Origin: Saccharopolyspora shandongensis
Lineage (GTDB): Bacteria; Actinomycetota; Actinomycetes; Mycobacteriales; Pseudonocardiaceae
NCBI RefSeq assembly: GCF_900106995.1
Contig: NZ_FNOK01000032.1
Span: 1 to 64,000, forward strand
DNA: 64,000 nucleotides
Reading direction: 5' to 3'
Below, piece by piece: positions 55,090 through 63,548 of the stretch (the stretch's first letter is position 1; every line of letters begins with the position of its first letter). Made by a program: the position numbers and the translations under genes. The notes beneath the pieces are model-generated. The model had not been told where the DNA came from. It saw nothing but the letters and a program-made list of their open reading frames with translations, and searched no databases.

Positions 55090-55959
55090 ATGGCGCGAGC
55101 CCGCCAAACCCTGGAGCGACGGCAACTCGGCCTGGCACTGCGCCGAATCCGCGAAGAATCCGGCAAGACCCAGCAAGCGGCGGCCGAAGCGATCGGTCGA
55201 GTCCGCTCCCGCATCGTCGAGCTGGAAGACGGCAAGGGCACGCTGAGCCGAGAAGATCTTGTCGGTCTCCTGGACTTCTACGGCATATCCGGAGACGAGC
55301 GCGAAACGGTGCTCGCCCTCGGTGCGCAGGCACGGAAGCGCCAACGAGGCCGCACCTACACGGACCTGCTCCCCGGAGCCTTCCAACGCTTCGCCGACCT
55401 CGAAGCCAGCGCCACGGAGATCAGCAGCTACGAATCCGGCGTCCTCCCAGGTTTGTTGCAGTCGCCGGGCTACGTGCGTGCAGTCATCGAAGAATGCGAC
55501 GGGGTGTGGTGGGACGCCACCACCGACGCCGAGTTGGAGCAACGCATCGCGTTCCGACTCGAACGGCAGGAGCGGAGTTTGAGCCCAGCCGAGTCGCGAT
55601 CCTTTCGATTCGTGCTCACCGAGGATTCACTACGAGCAGTTGTCGGCAGCCCGGAAGTGATGCGCGAACAGCTTCAACACCTGGCAGCTGCCATCGACAC
55701 CCGGGACGACCTCGTTGTGCAGGTCTTGGAGCAGGACGCGAGCCGGAATCCCGCCCGAGGCGGCGGTTTCACTGTCTTCGGATTCGGCGACAAGGGATCC
55801 CCCGTCGGCTTCTCCAGCACGGTGTTCAGCCCCTCGACCTACCACAGCAACGAGGCCGACACGACGATCATGCTCCGCGCTTTCCGTGGGATTCAAAGCC
55901 TTGCGCTCGATCGCGACAGGTCACGACGATTGGTAGAGCAGATCTCGAAAGGTGGCTGA
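55090..55959 (+). CDS. XRE-family regulator with DUF5753 domain
   Basis: A 289-aa protein. The N-terminal helix-turn-helix (about 10-65: LGLALRRIREESGKTQQAAAEAIG, RIVELEDGKGTLSREDL) is followed by DUF5753 (about 95-285: ISSYESGVLPGLLQSPGYVRAVIE, ERQERSL, FVLTEDSLRAVVG). Such proteins abound in streptomycetes and relatives, usually next to a DUF397 gene, and influence development and antibiotic production. Its DUF397 partner starts 3 bp after its stop. Confidence 0.9.
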   Translation: MARARQTLERRQLGLALRRIREESGKTQQAAAEAIGRVRSRIVELEDGKGTLSREDLVGLLDFYGISGDERETVLALGAQARKRQRGRTYTDLLPGAFQRFADLEASATEISSYESGVLPGLLQSPGYVRAVIEECDGVWWDATTDAELEQRIAFRLERQERSLSPAESRSFRFVLTEDSLRAVVGSPEVMREQLQHLAAAIDTRDDLVVQVLEQDASRNPARGGGFTVFGFGDKGSPVGFSSTVFSPSTYHSNEADTTIMLRAFRGIQSLALDRDRSRRLVEQISKGG

Positions 55960-55961
55960 TC

Positions 55962-56150
55962 ATGTCGCGAACTCCTGTCGACACCGGCTGGTTCAAGAGC
56001 TCTCGAAGCACTGGCAGCAGCGACAACTGCGTCGAGGTCCGGCTGCTCAGCCGCTCCGTGCGGGTTCGGGACTCGAAGGCTCCCGAGGACGGCGTGCTGA
56101 GCTTCGGCTCCGCCGCTTGGCGCAATTTCCTCGCGTCCTTAAAGGCGTAG
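55962..56150 (+). CDS. DUF397-domain protein
   Basis: A 62-aa protein with the DUF397 pattern: W-F-KSSRS-xGSSDNCVEV near residues 10-28 and VRVRDSKAPEDGVLSFGSAAWRNFLASLK to the end. It is an almost constant partner of XRE/DUF5753 regulators and may bind or antagonise them, as in the BldB/WhiJ-type families. The ATG at 55962 has AAAGGTGG upstream. Confidence 0.9.
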   Translation: MSRTPVDTGWFKSSRSTGSSDNCVEVRLLSRSVRVRDSKAPEDGVLSFGSAAWRNFLASLKA

Positions 56151-56169
56151 CGTTTCAGCTGGTCACGGG

Positions 56170-56213
56170 CCGTGTGTACTTTTGGTCGTCATAGCAGCAC
56201 AAAGTACACACGG
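56170..56213. repeat. CATAGCAGC-loop palindrome, copy 2
   Basis: A 13-bp stem (56170-56182 with 56201-56213, arm CCGTGTGTACTTT) encloses GGTCGTCATAGCAGC. Relative to copy 1 at 23289 a C-G pair is replaced by T-A, keeping the stem. It lies between convergent DUF397 and SDR genes. Confidence 0.8.
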
Positions 56214-56248
56214 GTCTCCAACAGCCGAAATGGCGATCATGCCCTGTA

Positions 56249-57172
56249 CTACTGGGCCCAGCTGTCCGGTTGGGTTCCGTCGGTGTCGGTGAAGCCGTAC
56301 TCCCCGGCGAGTTCGGCGGAGCTGACCGAGCTTTGGTTCCACCTCGCTCGGTTCGGGTCTGCGGCCAGTGCCGCGACCGCCCGGCCGACGTAGCGCGGTG
56401 ATTCCGACGCTGCGAATCCACCCGGAGCAGTCGGGCGTCCGTCGGCCCGGTCGGGTTCCAATGCGGCGCGCCAGTTCGCTTCGGTGACCCCGTAGTTGTC
56501 GAGCATCATCTCCGAGCGCAGCCAGCCCGGTGTGATCGCGACGGCCGTTGCGCCGTGCGGCGCGAGTTCGTGGCCCTGGGAGAACGCCAGGCGGTTCACC
56601 GCGACCTTGGCCAGGTCGTAGAACACCGAAATGCGGTACCTCGAAGCGTTGTAGGCGGCGGTGCCGTCGGTGACTTCGACGAGCAGGCCGCCGGGCTTGG
56701 TGATCAGCAGCGGCAACAGGTGGTGCGAGGTGGTCAGGTGCGTCTCGACGCCGAGCCGGAGGATGCGCAGACCGGCCGCCAGATCGTGCTCCCAGATCGG
56801 GGTGTTCCAGTCGGCGGGCCCACCTTTGAGCCGCTCGGCGCCCCAGATGTCGTTGACCAGCACGTCGAGGTGGCCGTGCTCGGCCCGGACCCGTCCTGCC
56901 AAGCGGCGCACCTGCTCCGCGTCGAGATGATCGACCTGCATCGCGATCCCGGTACCGCCGAGGCTGGTTACGACCTCGGCGGTCTCCTCGATCGTCTCGG
57001 CGCGGTCGTAGTCCGAACCGCCACGGCCGCTCGAGCTGCTGCGTCCCGTGCAGATGACGGTCGCACCGGCCTCCCCCAGCGCAGCCGCAATACCCCGCCC
57101 GGCACCCCGGGTCGCCCCCGCGACGAGAGCGACGCGCCCGCGCAGCGCTTCTCGATCCGGCGCCCACCGCAT
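56249..57172 (-). CDS. short-chain dehydrogenase/reductase
   Basis: A 307-aa SDR with a divergent C-terminus. VAGATRGAGRGIA near residue 16 is the nucleotide site, NDIWG near 105 replaces the usual NNAG, and the catalytic Tyr-Lys is replaced or shifted in VFYDLAKVAVNR near 180. It is therefore of the SDR type annotated as DHRS1-like, common in actinobacteria. The ATG at 57172 (MRWAPDREAL) is chosen for family fit; a start 10 codons upstream is possible. The substrate is unknown. Confidence 0.75.
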   Translation of the reverse strand: MRWAPDREALRGRVALVAGATRGAGRGIAAALGEAGATVICTGRSSSSGRGGSDYDRAETIEETAEVVTSLGGTGIAMQVDHLDAEQVRRLAGRVRAEHGHLDVLVNDIWGAERLKGGPADWNTPIWEHDLAAGLRILRLGVETHLTTSHHLLPLLITKPGGLLVEVTDGTAAYNASRYRISVFYDLAKVAVNRLAFSQGHELAPHGATAVAITPGWLRSEMMLDNYGVTEANWRAALEPDRADGRPTAPGGFAASESPRYVGRAVAALAADPNRARWNQSSVSSAELAGEYGFTDTDGTQPDSWAQ

Positions 57173-57217
57173 CCCGCGATTCTGGCACGCTCGCCCAGAC
57201 ATCGGCCGCTCTCGGCG

Positions 57218-58663
57218 TCAGCCCCCGGCCGACGGATCAGCGGGACGCCTCGCTAGGAAGACCTCGGCCAGGGCCACGACCAGGGCGGCCGTCACGAAGC
57301 CGACCGAGACGATCAGGCCGTCCGAGATCGCCGCGTCGAAGCCGCTCGTCATCAGCGTGCCGAAGAACAGGCCCGAGGCCGCCGCCGTGCCCACCGCCGA
57401 ACCGATTCGCTGGCCCGTCTGCTGGACGCCCGCCGCCGTTCCGCCGTGCGCCGCGTCGATCTCGCTGAGCGTCACCGTCTGGTTCGGCGAGATCACCAGG
57501 CCGCTTCCGGTTCCGGCGACTAGCAGCGGCAGCGCCGTCACCAGCCCCGCCACCTCTCCGGGGTGCGTGGCCAGCAGCAGATCCGTCGCCAGCAGGCCGA
57601 GCAGTGCCGCCGCCAGGCCGATGATCACCAGGCGGCGGCCCATCCGGTACACGATCCGGCCGCCGAGCGCCGACGCCACCGCCGAACCCACCGCGAACGG
57701 CGTCAGCGCCAGCCCCGCTTGCAGCGCCGAATAGCCCAGCCCGCGCTGGAAGTACACCGCCAGCACGAAGAAGATGCTGGTGAATCCCGCGAAGTACAGC
57801 AGGCCCAGCGTCGCGCCGAACGAGTAGCTGCGGATCTTCAGCAGCCGCAAGTTTACCAGCGGCGAGTGACCACGCACCCGGTACCAGTGCTCCCACGCCA
57901 CGAAGAGCACCAGCAGCACCGCGGCGACGATCAGCAGGATCCACGGCGCCCCGCCGCCCTGCTGCTCGACCAGCGGCAGCAGCAGGCACAGCAGGCCACC
58001 GCCGAGCAGCAGCACCCCGACGAGGTCGAGGCTGCGGGACTGCTCGCGCACGCTGTCCCGCGGCAGCACCTTCAGCCCGTACAGCACCGCCGCGACACCG
58101 ATCGGCAGGTTCACGAAGAACACCCAGCGCCAGCCGTGCTCCTGCCCCGCGAGCTGGATGATCAGGCCGCCCAGCAGCGGGCCGATCGCCGTCGAAATGC
58201 CCACCACCGCGCCGAACAGGCCGAACGCCTTGCCGCGCTCGCGGCCGTGGAACAGCTGCTGCATCAGGCCGAGCACCTGCGGGTTGAGCAGTCCGCCCGC
58301 GACGCCCTGCAGCAACCGGGCGATGACGAGCCACAGCGGCGTCATGGCGAACCCGGCCAGCGCGCTGGCCACCGTGAACGCCCCCAGCGCCACCAAGAAC
58401 ATCCGGCTGCGGCCCCGGTCGTCGCCGAGCCTCCCGGCGGGCACCAGGACCAGCCCGAAGGTCAGGGCGTAGCCGGAGACCACCCACGACAGCGCCGCCG
58501 CCGGCGCGTCCAGGCCCTGCTGGATCGACGGCAGCGCGACGTTGACGATGCTGACGTCGAGCAGGGTCATGAACCCGGCGACCAGGCAGATGGCCAGCAC
58601 CCGCCAGCGCCGCGCGTTCTCCCGCCGCTCCGTCGTCTTCGCCGCCGGCTCGATGTGGTTCAC
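57218..58663 (-). CDS. DHA2-type MFS drug exporter
   Basis: A 481-aa, 14-helix major facilitator of the EmrB/QacA class. FMTLLDVSIVNVALPSIQQGL in helix 1 is the D1-type motif, GRLGDDRGRSRMFL the loop 2-3 motif, and GPLLGGLIIQLAG the antiporter motif C. It exports lipophilic or cationic drugs with protons. The GTG at 58663 is used; the ribosome site is weak. It is divergent from the XRE-TetR regulator, and a shared 223-bp region lies between. Confidence 0.88.
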   Translation of the reverse strand: MNHIEPAAKTTERRENARRWRVLAICLVAGFMTLLDVSIVNVALPSIQQGLDAPAAALSWVVSGYALTFGLVLVPAGRLGDDRGRSRMFLVALGAFTVASALAGFAMTPLWLVIARLLQGVAGGLLNPQVLGLMQQLFHGRERGKAFGLFGAVVGISTAIGPLLGGLIIQLAGQEHGWRWVFFVNLPIGVAAVLYGLKVLPRDSVREQSRSLDLVGVLLLGGGLLCLLLPLVEQQGGGAPWILLIVAAVLLVLFVAWEHWYRVRGHSPLVNLRLLKIRSYSFGATLGLLYFAGFTSIFFVLAVYFQRGLGYSALQAGLALTPFAVGSAVASALGGRIVYRMGRRLVIIGLAAALLGLLATDLLLATHPGEVAGLVTALPLLVAGTGSGLVISPNQTVTLSEIDAAHGGTAAGVQQTGQRIGSAVGTAAASGLFFGTLMTSGFDAAISDGLIVSVGFVTAALVVALAEVFLARRPADPSAGG

Positions 58664-58848
58664 GGGTCCAGCTCAGCACGTTCGTACTACCCTCGCACCA
58701 TCCGGCCCGGGCCGACATTGCGACCGACTGACGTATCAATCACAGTCCGACTCCCCGCCGGCTGTCGCCGGGATCTCGATTCAAGCGATTGGCTAGGCAC
58801 GTTGACCCGATCGACGGCAACCCGGCGGGATCGCAACACCACCGACTA

Positions 58849-58865
58849 ATTGCGATTCTCGCAAT
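58849..58865. promoter_or_regulatory. operator dyad before the XRE-TetR regulator
   Basis: ATTGCGA-TTC-TCGCAAT is a perfect 7-3-7 dyad, 21 bp upstream of the regulator start and just before a TTAGCGT -10-like stretch. It is a likely autoregulatory site. Confidence 0.65.
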
Positions 58866-58886
58866 GGACTGTTAGCGTTCCGTCCC

Positions 58887-59747
58887 GTGCAGGACACGAC
58901 GGTGGCGTTGCGCCAGCGAGTGCGCGACGCGTTGCGCCAGTACCCGGGGAGCCAGCGTGCCTTCGCCGAGCAGATCGGGCTCGACCCGACCAAGCTGTCC
59001 AAGTCGCTGACCGGCACCCGCCGGTTCACGCCGATCGAGCTCACCCGCATCGCCGAGCTCACCGGCGTCACGGTGAACTGGCTGATCTACGGCGGCGCCG
59101 ACGTCGAGGCGGTGGCCGCCGCGCCGCAGCGCACCGCGCGGCCCGAGCGCGAACCCGGCGACCTCCGCGAGGCGGGCCGGTACCAGCAGATCCTCGACGC
59201 CGCCTGGACGCTGGTCGCCGAGCGCGGCTACCACTCGGTGCGGATCGCCGACGTCGCCAAGGCCTGCGGCACCAGCGCCGCGACGATCCACTACTACTTC
59301 CCGGGCCGCAACGACCTGCTCACCGAGACCCTGCGGTACTCGGTGCGGCTGGCCTTCGACCGGCAGGTCGCCGAGCTGCACAGCATCGAGGACGCGCACG
59401 AGCGCCTGCTGCAGCTGGTCGAGCTCCAGCTGCCCACCCCGGGCCTGCTGCGCGCGGAGTGGTCGATCTGGCTCCAGGTGTGGACCGAGAGCGCCCTGAA
59501 CCCGGATCTCCAGGTGCTGCACAACGATTCCTACACCCGCTGGCACGACACGATCGCCCGCACCATCCGGCAGGGCCAGCAGCAAGGCGTGTTCACCGAC
59601 ACCGACGCCGAAGAGCTCACCGTGACGCTCACCGCGCTCATCGACGGCCTGGGCATCCAGGTCCTCGCCGGGCGGCCCGGCCGGTCGGTGGAGCGGATGC
59701 GCCGCGTGCTGCGCGAATTCGTCGAGCGCGAGATCGTCCGGCACTGA
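58887..59747 (+). CDS. XRE-TetR fusion regulator of the carnitine operon
   Basis: A 286-aa protein with two DNA-binding domains. Residues about 8-70 (RQRVRDALRQYPGSQRAFAEQIGLDPTKLSKSLTGTRRFTPIELTRIAELTGVTVNWLIYG) are a Cro/CI-type helix-turn-helix. A TetR domain follows at about 95-145 (QILDAAWTLVAERGYHSVRIADVAKACGTSAATIHYYF) with a BetI-like C-terminal domain. Double regulators of this kind are rare. It precedes cdhC by 75 bp with a hairpin between, and should sense carnitine or a breakdown product. The GTG at 58887 is used. Confidence 0.8.
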   Translation: MQDTTVALRQRVRDALRQYPGSQRAFAEQIGLDPTKLSKSLTGTRRFTPIELTRIAELTGVTVNWLIYGGADVEAVAAAPQRTARPEREPGDLREAGRYQQILDAAWTLVAERGYHSVRIADVAKACGTSAATIHYYFPGRNDLLTETLRYSVRLAFDRQVAELHSIEDAHERLLQLVELQLPTPGLLRAEWSIWLQVWTESALNPDLQVLHNDSYTRWHDTIARTIRQGQQQGVFTDTDAEELTVTLTALIDGLGIQVLAGRPGRSVERMRRVLREFVEREIVRH

Positions 59748-59762
59748 CACCCGAAGAACCCA

Positions 59763-59790
59763 CCCGGGCGCGGACAACGGCGCGCCCGGG
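59763..59790 (+). terminator. hairpin between regulator and cdhC
   Basis: CCCGGGCGCG pairs with CGCGCCCGGG across an 8-nt loop. It may end or attenuate transcription of the regulator before the cdh genes. Confidence 0.55.
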
Positions 59791-59822
59791 CGATCAGCCG
59801 CACCCACGGAAGGGAGAGCCCG

Positions 59823-60707
59823 ATGGGCAACGAAGTGATCATCACCGCCGCGCTCACCGGCGCCGGTGACACCACCGGCAAGAGCGAATTCGTCCCGGTC
59901 ACCCCGGAACAGATCGCCAAATCCGCGGTCGAGGCCGCCGAAGCCGGCGCGGCCGTGGTGCACATCCACGTCCGCAACGTCGAGACCGGGCAGGGCTCCC
60001 GCGACGTCTCGCTCTACCGCGAGGTGGTGGAGCGGATCAAGGAAACCGGCATCGACGTGGTCATCAACCTGACCGCCGGGATGGGCGGCGACCTCTTCAT
60101 CGACCCCGACGACCCGCTCAAGCCGGTGGACGGCACCGACCTGGTCAACGGCCTGGACCGGCTGCCGCACGTCGAGGAGCTGCTGCCGGACATCTGCACG
60201 CTGGACTGCGGTTCGCTGAACTTCGGCGATGGCAGCCAGCTCTACATCTCCACCCCGGACATGCTGCGCGCCGGCGCCAAGCGGATCCAGGAGCTGGGCG
60301 TCAAGCCGGAGCTGGAGATCTTCGACACCGGCAACCTGTGGTTCGCCACCAAGCTGATCGAGGAGGGGCTGATCGACGCCCCGCCGCTGTTCCAGCTGTG
60401 CGCGGGCATCCCGTGGGGCGCCCCGCCGAACCCGGGCCTGCTGCAGGCGATGGTGAACATGCTGCCCGCCGGCGCGAACTGGGCGAGCTTCGCCATCGGC
60501 CGCGACCAGCTGCGCTGGGTCGGCCTGACCGCCGCGCTGGGCGGCAACGTCCGCGTCGGCCTGGAGGACAACCTCTACCTGAGCCGAGGCGTCAAGGCCA
60601 CCAACGGACAGCTGGTCGAGCGCGCGGTGACGATCGTCGAGGGCATGGGCATGAAGGTCGCCACCCCCGATCAGGCCCGCGAGCAGCTCGGGCTCCAGAA
60701 GCGTTGA
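59823..60707 (+). CDS. cdhC: 3-dehydrocarnitine cleavage enzyme (BKACE family, CdhC)
   Basis: A 294-aa beta-keto acid cleavage enzyme that swaps 3-dehydrocarnitine and acetyl-CoA to betainyl-CoA plus acetoacetate. EVIITAALTGAG, VHIHVRNVETG (metal His-x-His), and GMGGD with NLTAGMGG near 80 are BKACE motifs; the family needs Zn2+ or another divalent metal. The carnitine assignment comes from the linked cdhA and cdhB, since the family acts on several beta-keto acids. The ATG at 59823 follows GGAAGGGAG. Confidence 0.86.
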   Translation: MGNEVIITAALTGAGDTTGKSEFVPVTPEQIAKSAVEAAEAGAAVVHIHVRNVETGQGSRDVSLYREVVERIKETGIDVVINLTAGMGGDLFIDPDDPLKPVDGTDLVNGLDRLPHVEELLPDICTLDCGSLNFGDGSQLYISTPDMLRAGAKRIQELGVKPELEIFDTGNLWFATKLIEEGLIDAPPLFQLCAGIPWGAPPNPGLLQAMVNMLPAGANWASFAIGRDQLRWVGLTAALGGNVRVGLEDNLYLSRGVKATNGQLVERAVTIVEGMGMKVATPDQAREQLGLQKR

Positions 60708-60728
60708 CGCCGGACGTTCCGTAGTCCC

Positions 60729-60798
60729 TGGCGATTTCGCGCGAAATCGCCATCGGTCCCCCGTGCGGGCGGGCGATTTCGGAGCATCGAAATCACCC
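60729..60798. repeat. paired palindrome element, locus 3
   Basis: The first half, TGGCGATTTCGCGCGAAATCGCCA at 60729-60752, is perfect over 24 bp. The second (60771-60798: GGGCGATTTCG, 6-nt loop, CGAAATCACCC) has one mismatch. Centres are 44 bp apart and the linker has CCGTGCGGG. It lies in the cdhC-cdhA gap, 22 bp past cdhC. Confidence 0.9.
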
Positions 60799-60849
60799 GC
60801 CACACGTGCGGCCGCGCATCGAAGACGACCTCGAAAAGGAACTCCCAAG

Positions 60850-61812
60850 TTGAACCAGAACACCCCCTCCCCCGCGGCGGTGCGGCGGGTCGCGTGCATC
60901 GGTGCCGGTGTCATCGGCGGCGGTTGGGTCGCGCACTTCCTGGCGCGCGGCTTCCAGGTGACCGCGTGGGACCCCGCGCCCGACTTCGAGACCAAGCTGC
61001 GCCGGCTGGTCGACGCCGCGTGGCCCGCGCTCATCGAGCTCGGACTCGCCGACGGCGCCTCCCGCGACAACCTCGTCATCGCCCCGACGCTGGAAGACGC
61101 CGTCGCCGAGGCCGAGTTCGTGCAGGAGAGCGCGCCGGAAGACCTTGCCCTCAAACGGGATCTGCTGGCCCGCATCGACGCTGCGACCCCGGCTGGTGTC
61201 GTGGTCTCGTCGTCGACCTCCGGCTACGGCATGACCGAGATGCAGGTGGACTGCCCGACGCCGCAGCGGCTCGTGGTCGGGCACCCGTTCAACCCGCCGT
61301 ACCTCATCCCGCTGGTCGAGGTCGTCGGCGGCGAGCGGACCGAGCCGTGGGCGGTGCGGTGGGCCGCGGAGTTCTTCGAGGTCGCGGGCAAGTCCGTGAT
61401 CACCATGGACCGCGAGGTGCCGGGCTTCATCGCCAACCGGCTGCAGGAGGCGATCTGGCGCGAGGCGCTGCACATGGTCGCCAACGGCGAGGCCACGCCC
61501 GCGCAGATCGATGCGTCGATCACCGAGGGGCCCGGCCTGCGCTGGCCGCTGCTCGGGCCGTGCCTGACCTTCCACCTGGCCGGCGGTGAGGGCGGCATGG
61601 CGCACATGCTCGACCACTTCGGCCCGTCGCTGAAGTCGCCGTGGACCCGGCTGGAGGCGCCGGAGCTGACCGACGAGCTTCGCGACGCCATGGTCCAGGG
61701 CTGCGAAGAAGCCGCCGACGGCCGCAGCATCGCCGAGCTCGTCGCAGACCGCGACCGGGCGGTGATCGCGGTGATGCGCGCGATCGACGGCGTGCGGAAC
61801 GGCAAGTCGTGA
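60850..61812 (+). CDS. cdhA: L-carnitine 3-dehydrogenase (CdhA)
   Basis: A 320-aa NAD-dependent dehydrogenase of the 3-hydroxyacyl-CoA dehydrogenase fold. IGAGVIGGGWVAHFLARGF near residue 16 is the NAD motif, SSSTSGYGMTEMQ and GHPFNPPYLIPLVEVVGG near 120-145 form the active site, and PGFIANRLQEAIWREAL near 190 is the conserved dimer region. It oxidises L-carnitine to 3-dehydrocarnitine. The TTG at 60850 has AAAAGGAAC upstream and agrees with the family start. It overlaps cdhB as GTGA. Confidence 0.9.
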   Translation: MNQNTPSPAAVRRVACIGAGVIGGGWVAHFLARGFQVTAWDPAPDFETKLRRLVDAAWPALIELGLADGASRDNLVIAPTLEDAVAEAEFVQESAPEDLALKRDLLARIDAATPAGVVVSSSTSGYGMTEMQVDCPTPQRLVVGHPFNPPYLIPLVEVVGGERTEPWAVRWAAEFFEVAGKSVITMDREVPGFIANRLQEAIWREALHMVANGEATPAQIDASITEGPGLRWPLLGPCLTFHLAGGEGGMAHMLDHFGPSLKSPWTRLEAPELTDELRDAMVQGCEEAADGRSIAELVADRDRAVIAVMRAIDGVRNGKS

Positions 61813-62249
61813 CCGGCCTGCGGGAGCACCGGGAGCGCGTCCGTCCAGAGTGGATCGACTACAACGGTCACCTCAGCGAGGCGTACTACGTGCTGGTGTT
61901 CGGCTTCGCCACCGACGCGGTGATGGACCAGGTCGGGCTCGACGCCGCGTACCGCACCGGCACCGGGTGCTCGCTGTACACGGTCGAGGCGCACGTGCGC
62001 TACCTGCGCGAGGTCAAGGCGGATGCGGAGCTCGTGGTGACCAGCCGCATCGTGGGCACCGGCGCGAAGAAGGTGCGCATCTGCCACGAGATGGCGGTCG
62101 ACGGCACCGTGGTGGCGACCGAGGAGATCATGGCGCTGCACGTCGACGGCGCGCAGGGCGGCACCACGCCGTTCCCGGCGGCGATCGCCGAGCGGTTCGC
62201 CGCGCTGGCCGAGCAGCCGCCGGAGTACGCAGGGCGGTCCATCGATTGA
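61809..62249 (+). CDS. cdhB: betainyl-CoA thioesterase (CdhB)
   Basis: A 146-aa hot-dog thioesterase of the 4-hydroxybenzoyl-CoA thioesterase type. VRPEWIDYNGHLSEAYYVLVF near residue 12 has the catalytic D-x-N-GH motif. It releases glycine betaine from betainyl-CoA, completing cleavage of carnitine to betaine. The GTG at 61809 overlaps the cdhA stop. It is the last gene of the operon. Confidence 0.86.
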   Translation: MTGLREHRERVRPEWIDYNGHLSEAYYVLVFGFATDAVMDQVGLDAAYRTGTGCSLYTVEAHVRYLREVKADAELVVTSRIVGTGAKKVRICHEMAVDGTVVATEEIMALHVDGAQGGTTPFPAAIAERFAALAEQPPEYAGRSID

Positions 62250-62251
62250 AC

Positions 62252-62281
62252 GTGAGCGGGGCTCCTCGGAGTCCCGCTCAC
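62252..62281. terminator. hairpin between convergent genes
   Basis: GTGAGCGGGGCTCC pairs with GGAGTCCCGCTCAC (one G-T pair). It lies between the cdhB stop and the stop of the convergent membrane-protein gene. Confidence 0.7.
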
Positions 62282-63411
62282 CTGGCGGCGACGACCCGGT
62301 CCAGCGCCGCGCAGACCGCGATGGCCACGACGAAGAATGCGCTGGCGGCGGCGAGCAGCCGGGCCTCGGGATATCCGCCCGTGGCGAGGAATCCGGCACC
62401 TGCCGCCGCCGCACCCACCGCCGCCGCGACGACCAGCTCGACGGCCCGGACCCGCCACGACATCGCCGAGCCGCGGGCCGCTTCGTGCACGCCGCAGACC
62501 ACCGCGGCCGCGATGATGATCAAGCCGACCGTCGCCGACAGCATCGGGGTGCCGAAGGAGATCCCGTAGCGGATCGGCAGCGCGGGCGCGAAGAAGAACA
62601 CCAGGAACCAGCCGAGCGACGCGCTGACCGCCGTGATGCCCGGCCCGGCCTGCGAGGTCGGCAACCGGCGCGCGACCAGCCGCGCCACGACGAGCACCAC
62701 GGCCGCCGCCGCCATCACCGGCGCCGCCGCCGCGAGGTGCCCGAGGTTGTAGAGCAGCGCGGTGTCGTAAACGGTCAGCACCAGGACGCCCAGCGCCGCA
62801 GCCGAAACCACGAACGCCACCAGCTCCGCCACCGAGCCGACCCGCTCCCGGCGGCCCGCGGTCAACCGCGCCAGCAACCACGGCGTCACCAGCCCGGACA
62901 CGACGCGGAGCGCGATGTCCTCGGCCGTGTAGGGATTGGCCAGCGACCACTCGATCAAGCAGAACGTCGCGGTGTAGGACACCGCCACCGGCCACACCAG
63001 GACCCGCCGGAACACCTCGGCCCCGAACCACCGGCAGAGCGTCAGGTACGCCAGCAGCACGAACGGCAGCTCCAGCAGCGCAGGCACCCGCAGCAGGCTC
63101 CACGACAGCAGTTCCGGCCGCGGCCACACCTCGGCCAGCCAGGAGATCAGCGGGTTGTCATCGGCCAGCGCGAACCAGCCGGTCGGCAGGTAGCGCGCGA
63201 TGAACGACGGGTCGCCGTGCCACACGCGCATCAGGTAGATCGTGCACAACACCTGGTTCAGGTAGATCGCGCCGGAGACCACCAGCAGCCAGAAACCGGG
63301 GTGCCGCAACGGGGTCGGGCGCGAGCCGCGTTGCCGCCGCGGCCACCGCCAGCCCACCAGGGCGACCACTGCGGACAAGACGATCAAGGCGCCGAGGACG
63401 ACCGCCACCAC
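62278..63411 (-). CDS. multi-pass membrane protein of unknown function
   Basis: A 377-aa protein with about 10-11 hydrophobic helices from residue 3 to the end. An outer loop near 60-105 has MRVWHGDPSFIARYLPTGWFALADDNPLISWLAEVWPRPELLSW, which looks conserved. No transporter or glycosyltransferase signature is recognised. The GTG at 63411 has no strong ribosome site. It converges with cdhB and is divergent from the ADP-ribosylglycohydrolase gene. Confidence 0.72.
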   Translation of the reverse strand: MVAVVLGALIVLSAVVALVGWRWPRRQRGSRPTPLRHPGFWLLVVSGAIYLNQVLCTIYLMRVWHGDPSFIARYLPTGWFALADDNPLISWLAEVWPRPELLSWSLLRVPALLELPFVLLAYLTLCRWFGAEVFRRVLVWPVAVSYTATFCLIEWSLANPYTAEDIALRVVSGLVTPWLLARLTAGRRERVGSVAELVAFVVSAAALGVLVLTVYDTALLYNLGHLAAAAPVMAAAAVVLVVARLVARRLPTSQAGPGITAVSASLGWFLVFFFAPALPIRYGISFGTPMLSATVGLIIIAAAVVCGVHEAARGSAMSWRVRAVELVVAAAVGAAAAGAGFLATGGYPEARLLAAASAFFVVAIAVCAALDRVVAAR

Positions 63412-63548
63412 GAACTCCCAAGTCGAAAAGCGCTTTCGCGGCAGAGACTATCCGGCGGCGGCCGGTCGGCGGGCGAAGTTGACCACGTTCGCCGGCCCGC
63501 GCCGGGCGTACCGTTGACACCAACCGCCTGTGTCCTCGGGAGGCTCGG

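Noticed and set aside
58872..61175. A 767-codon minus-strand open frame opposite the regulator and cdhC
   Set aside because: It spans two genes and a palindromic repeat on the other strand; it is a shadow.
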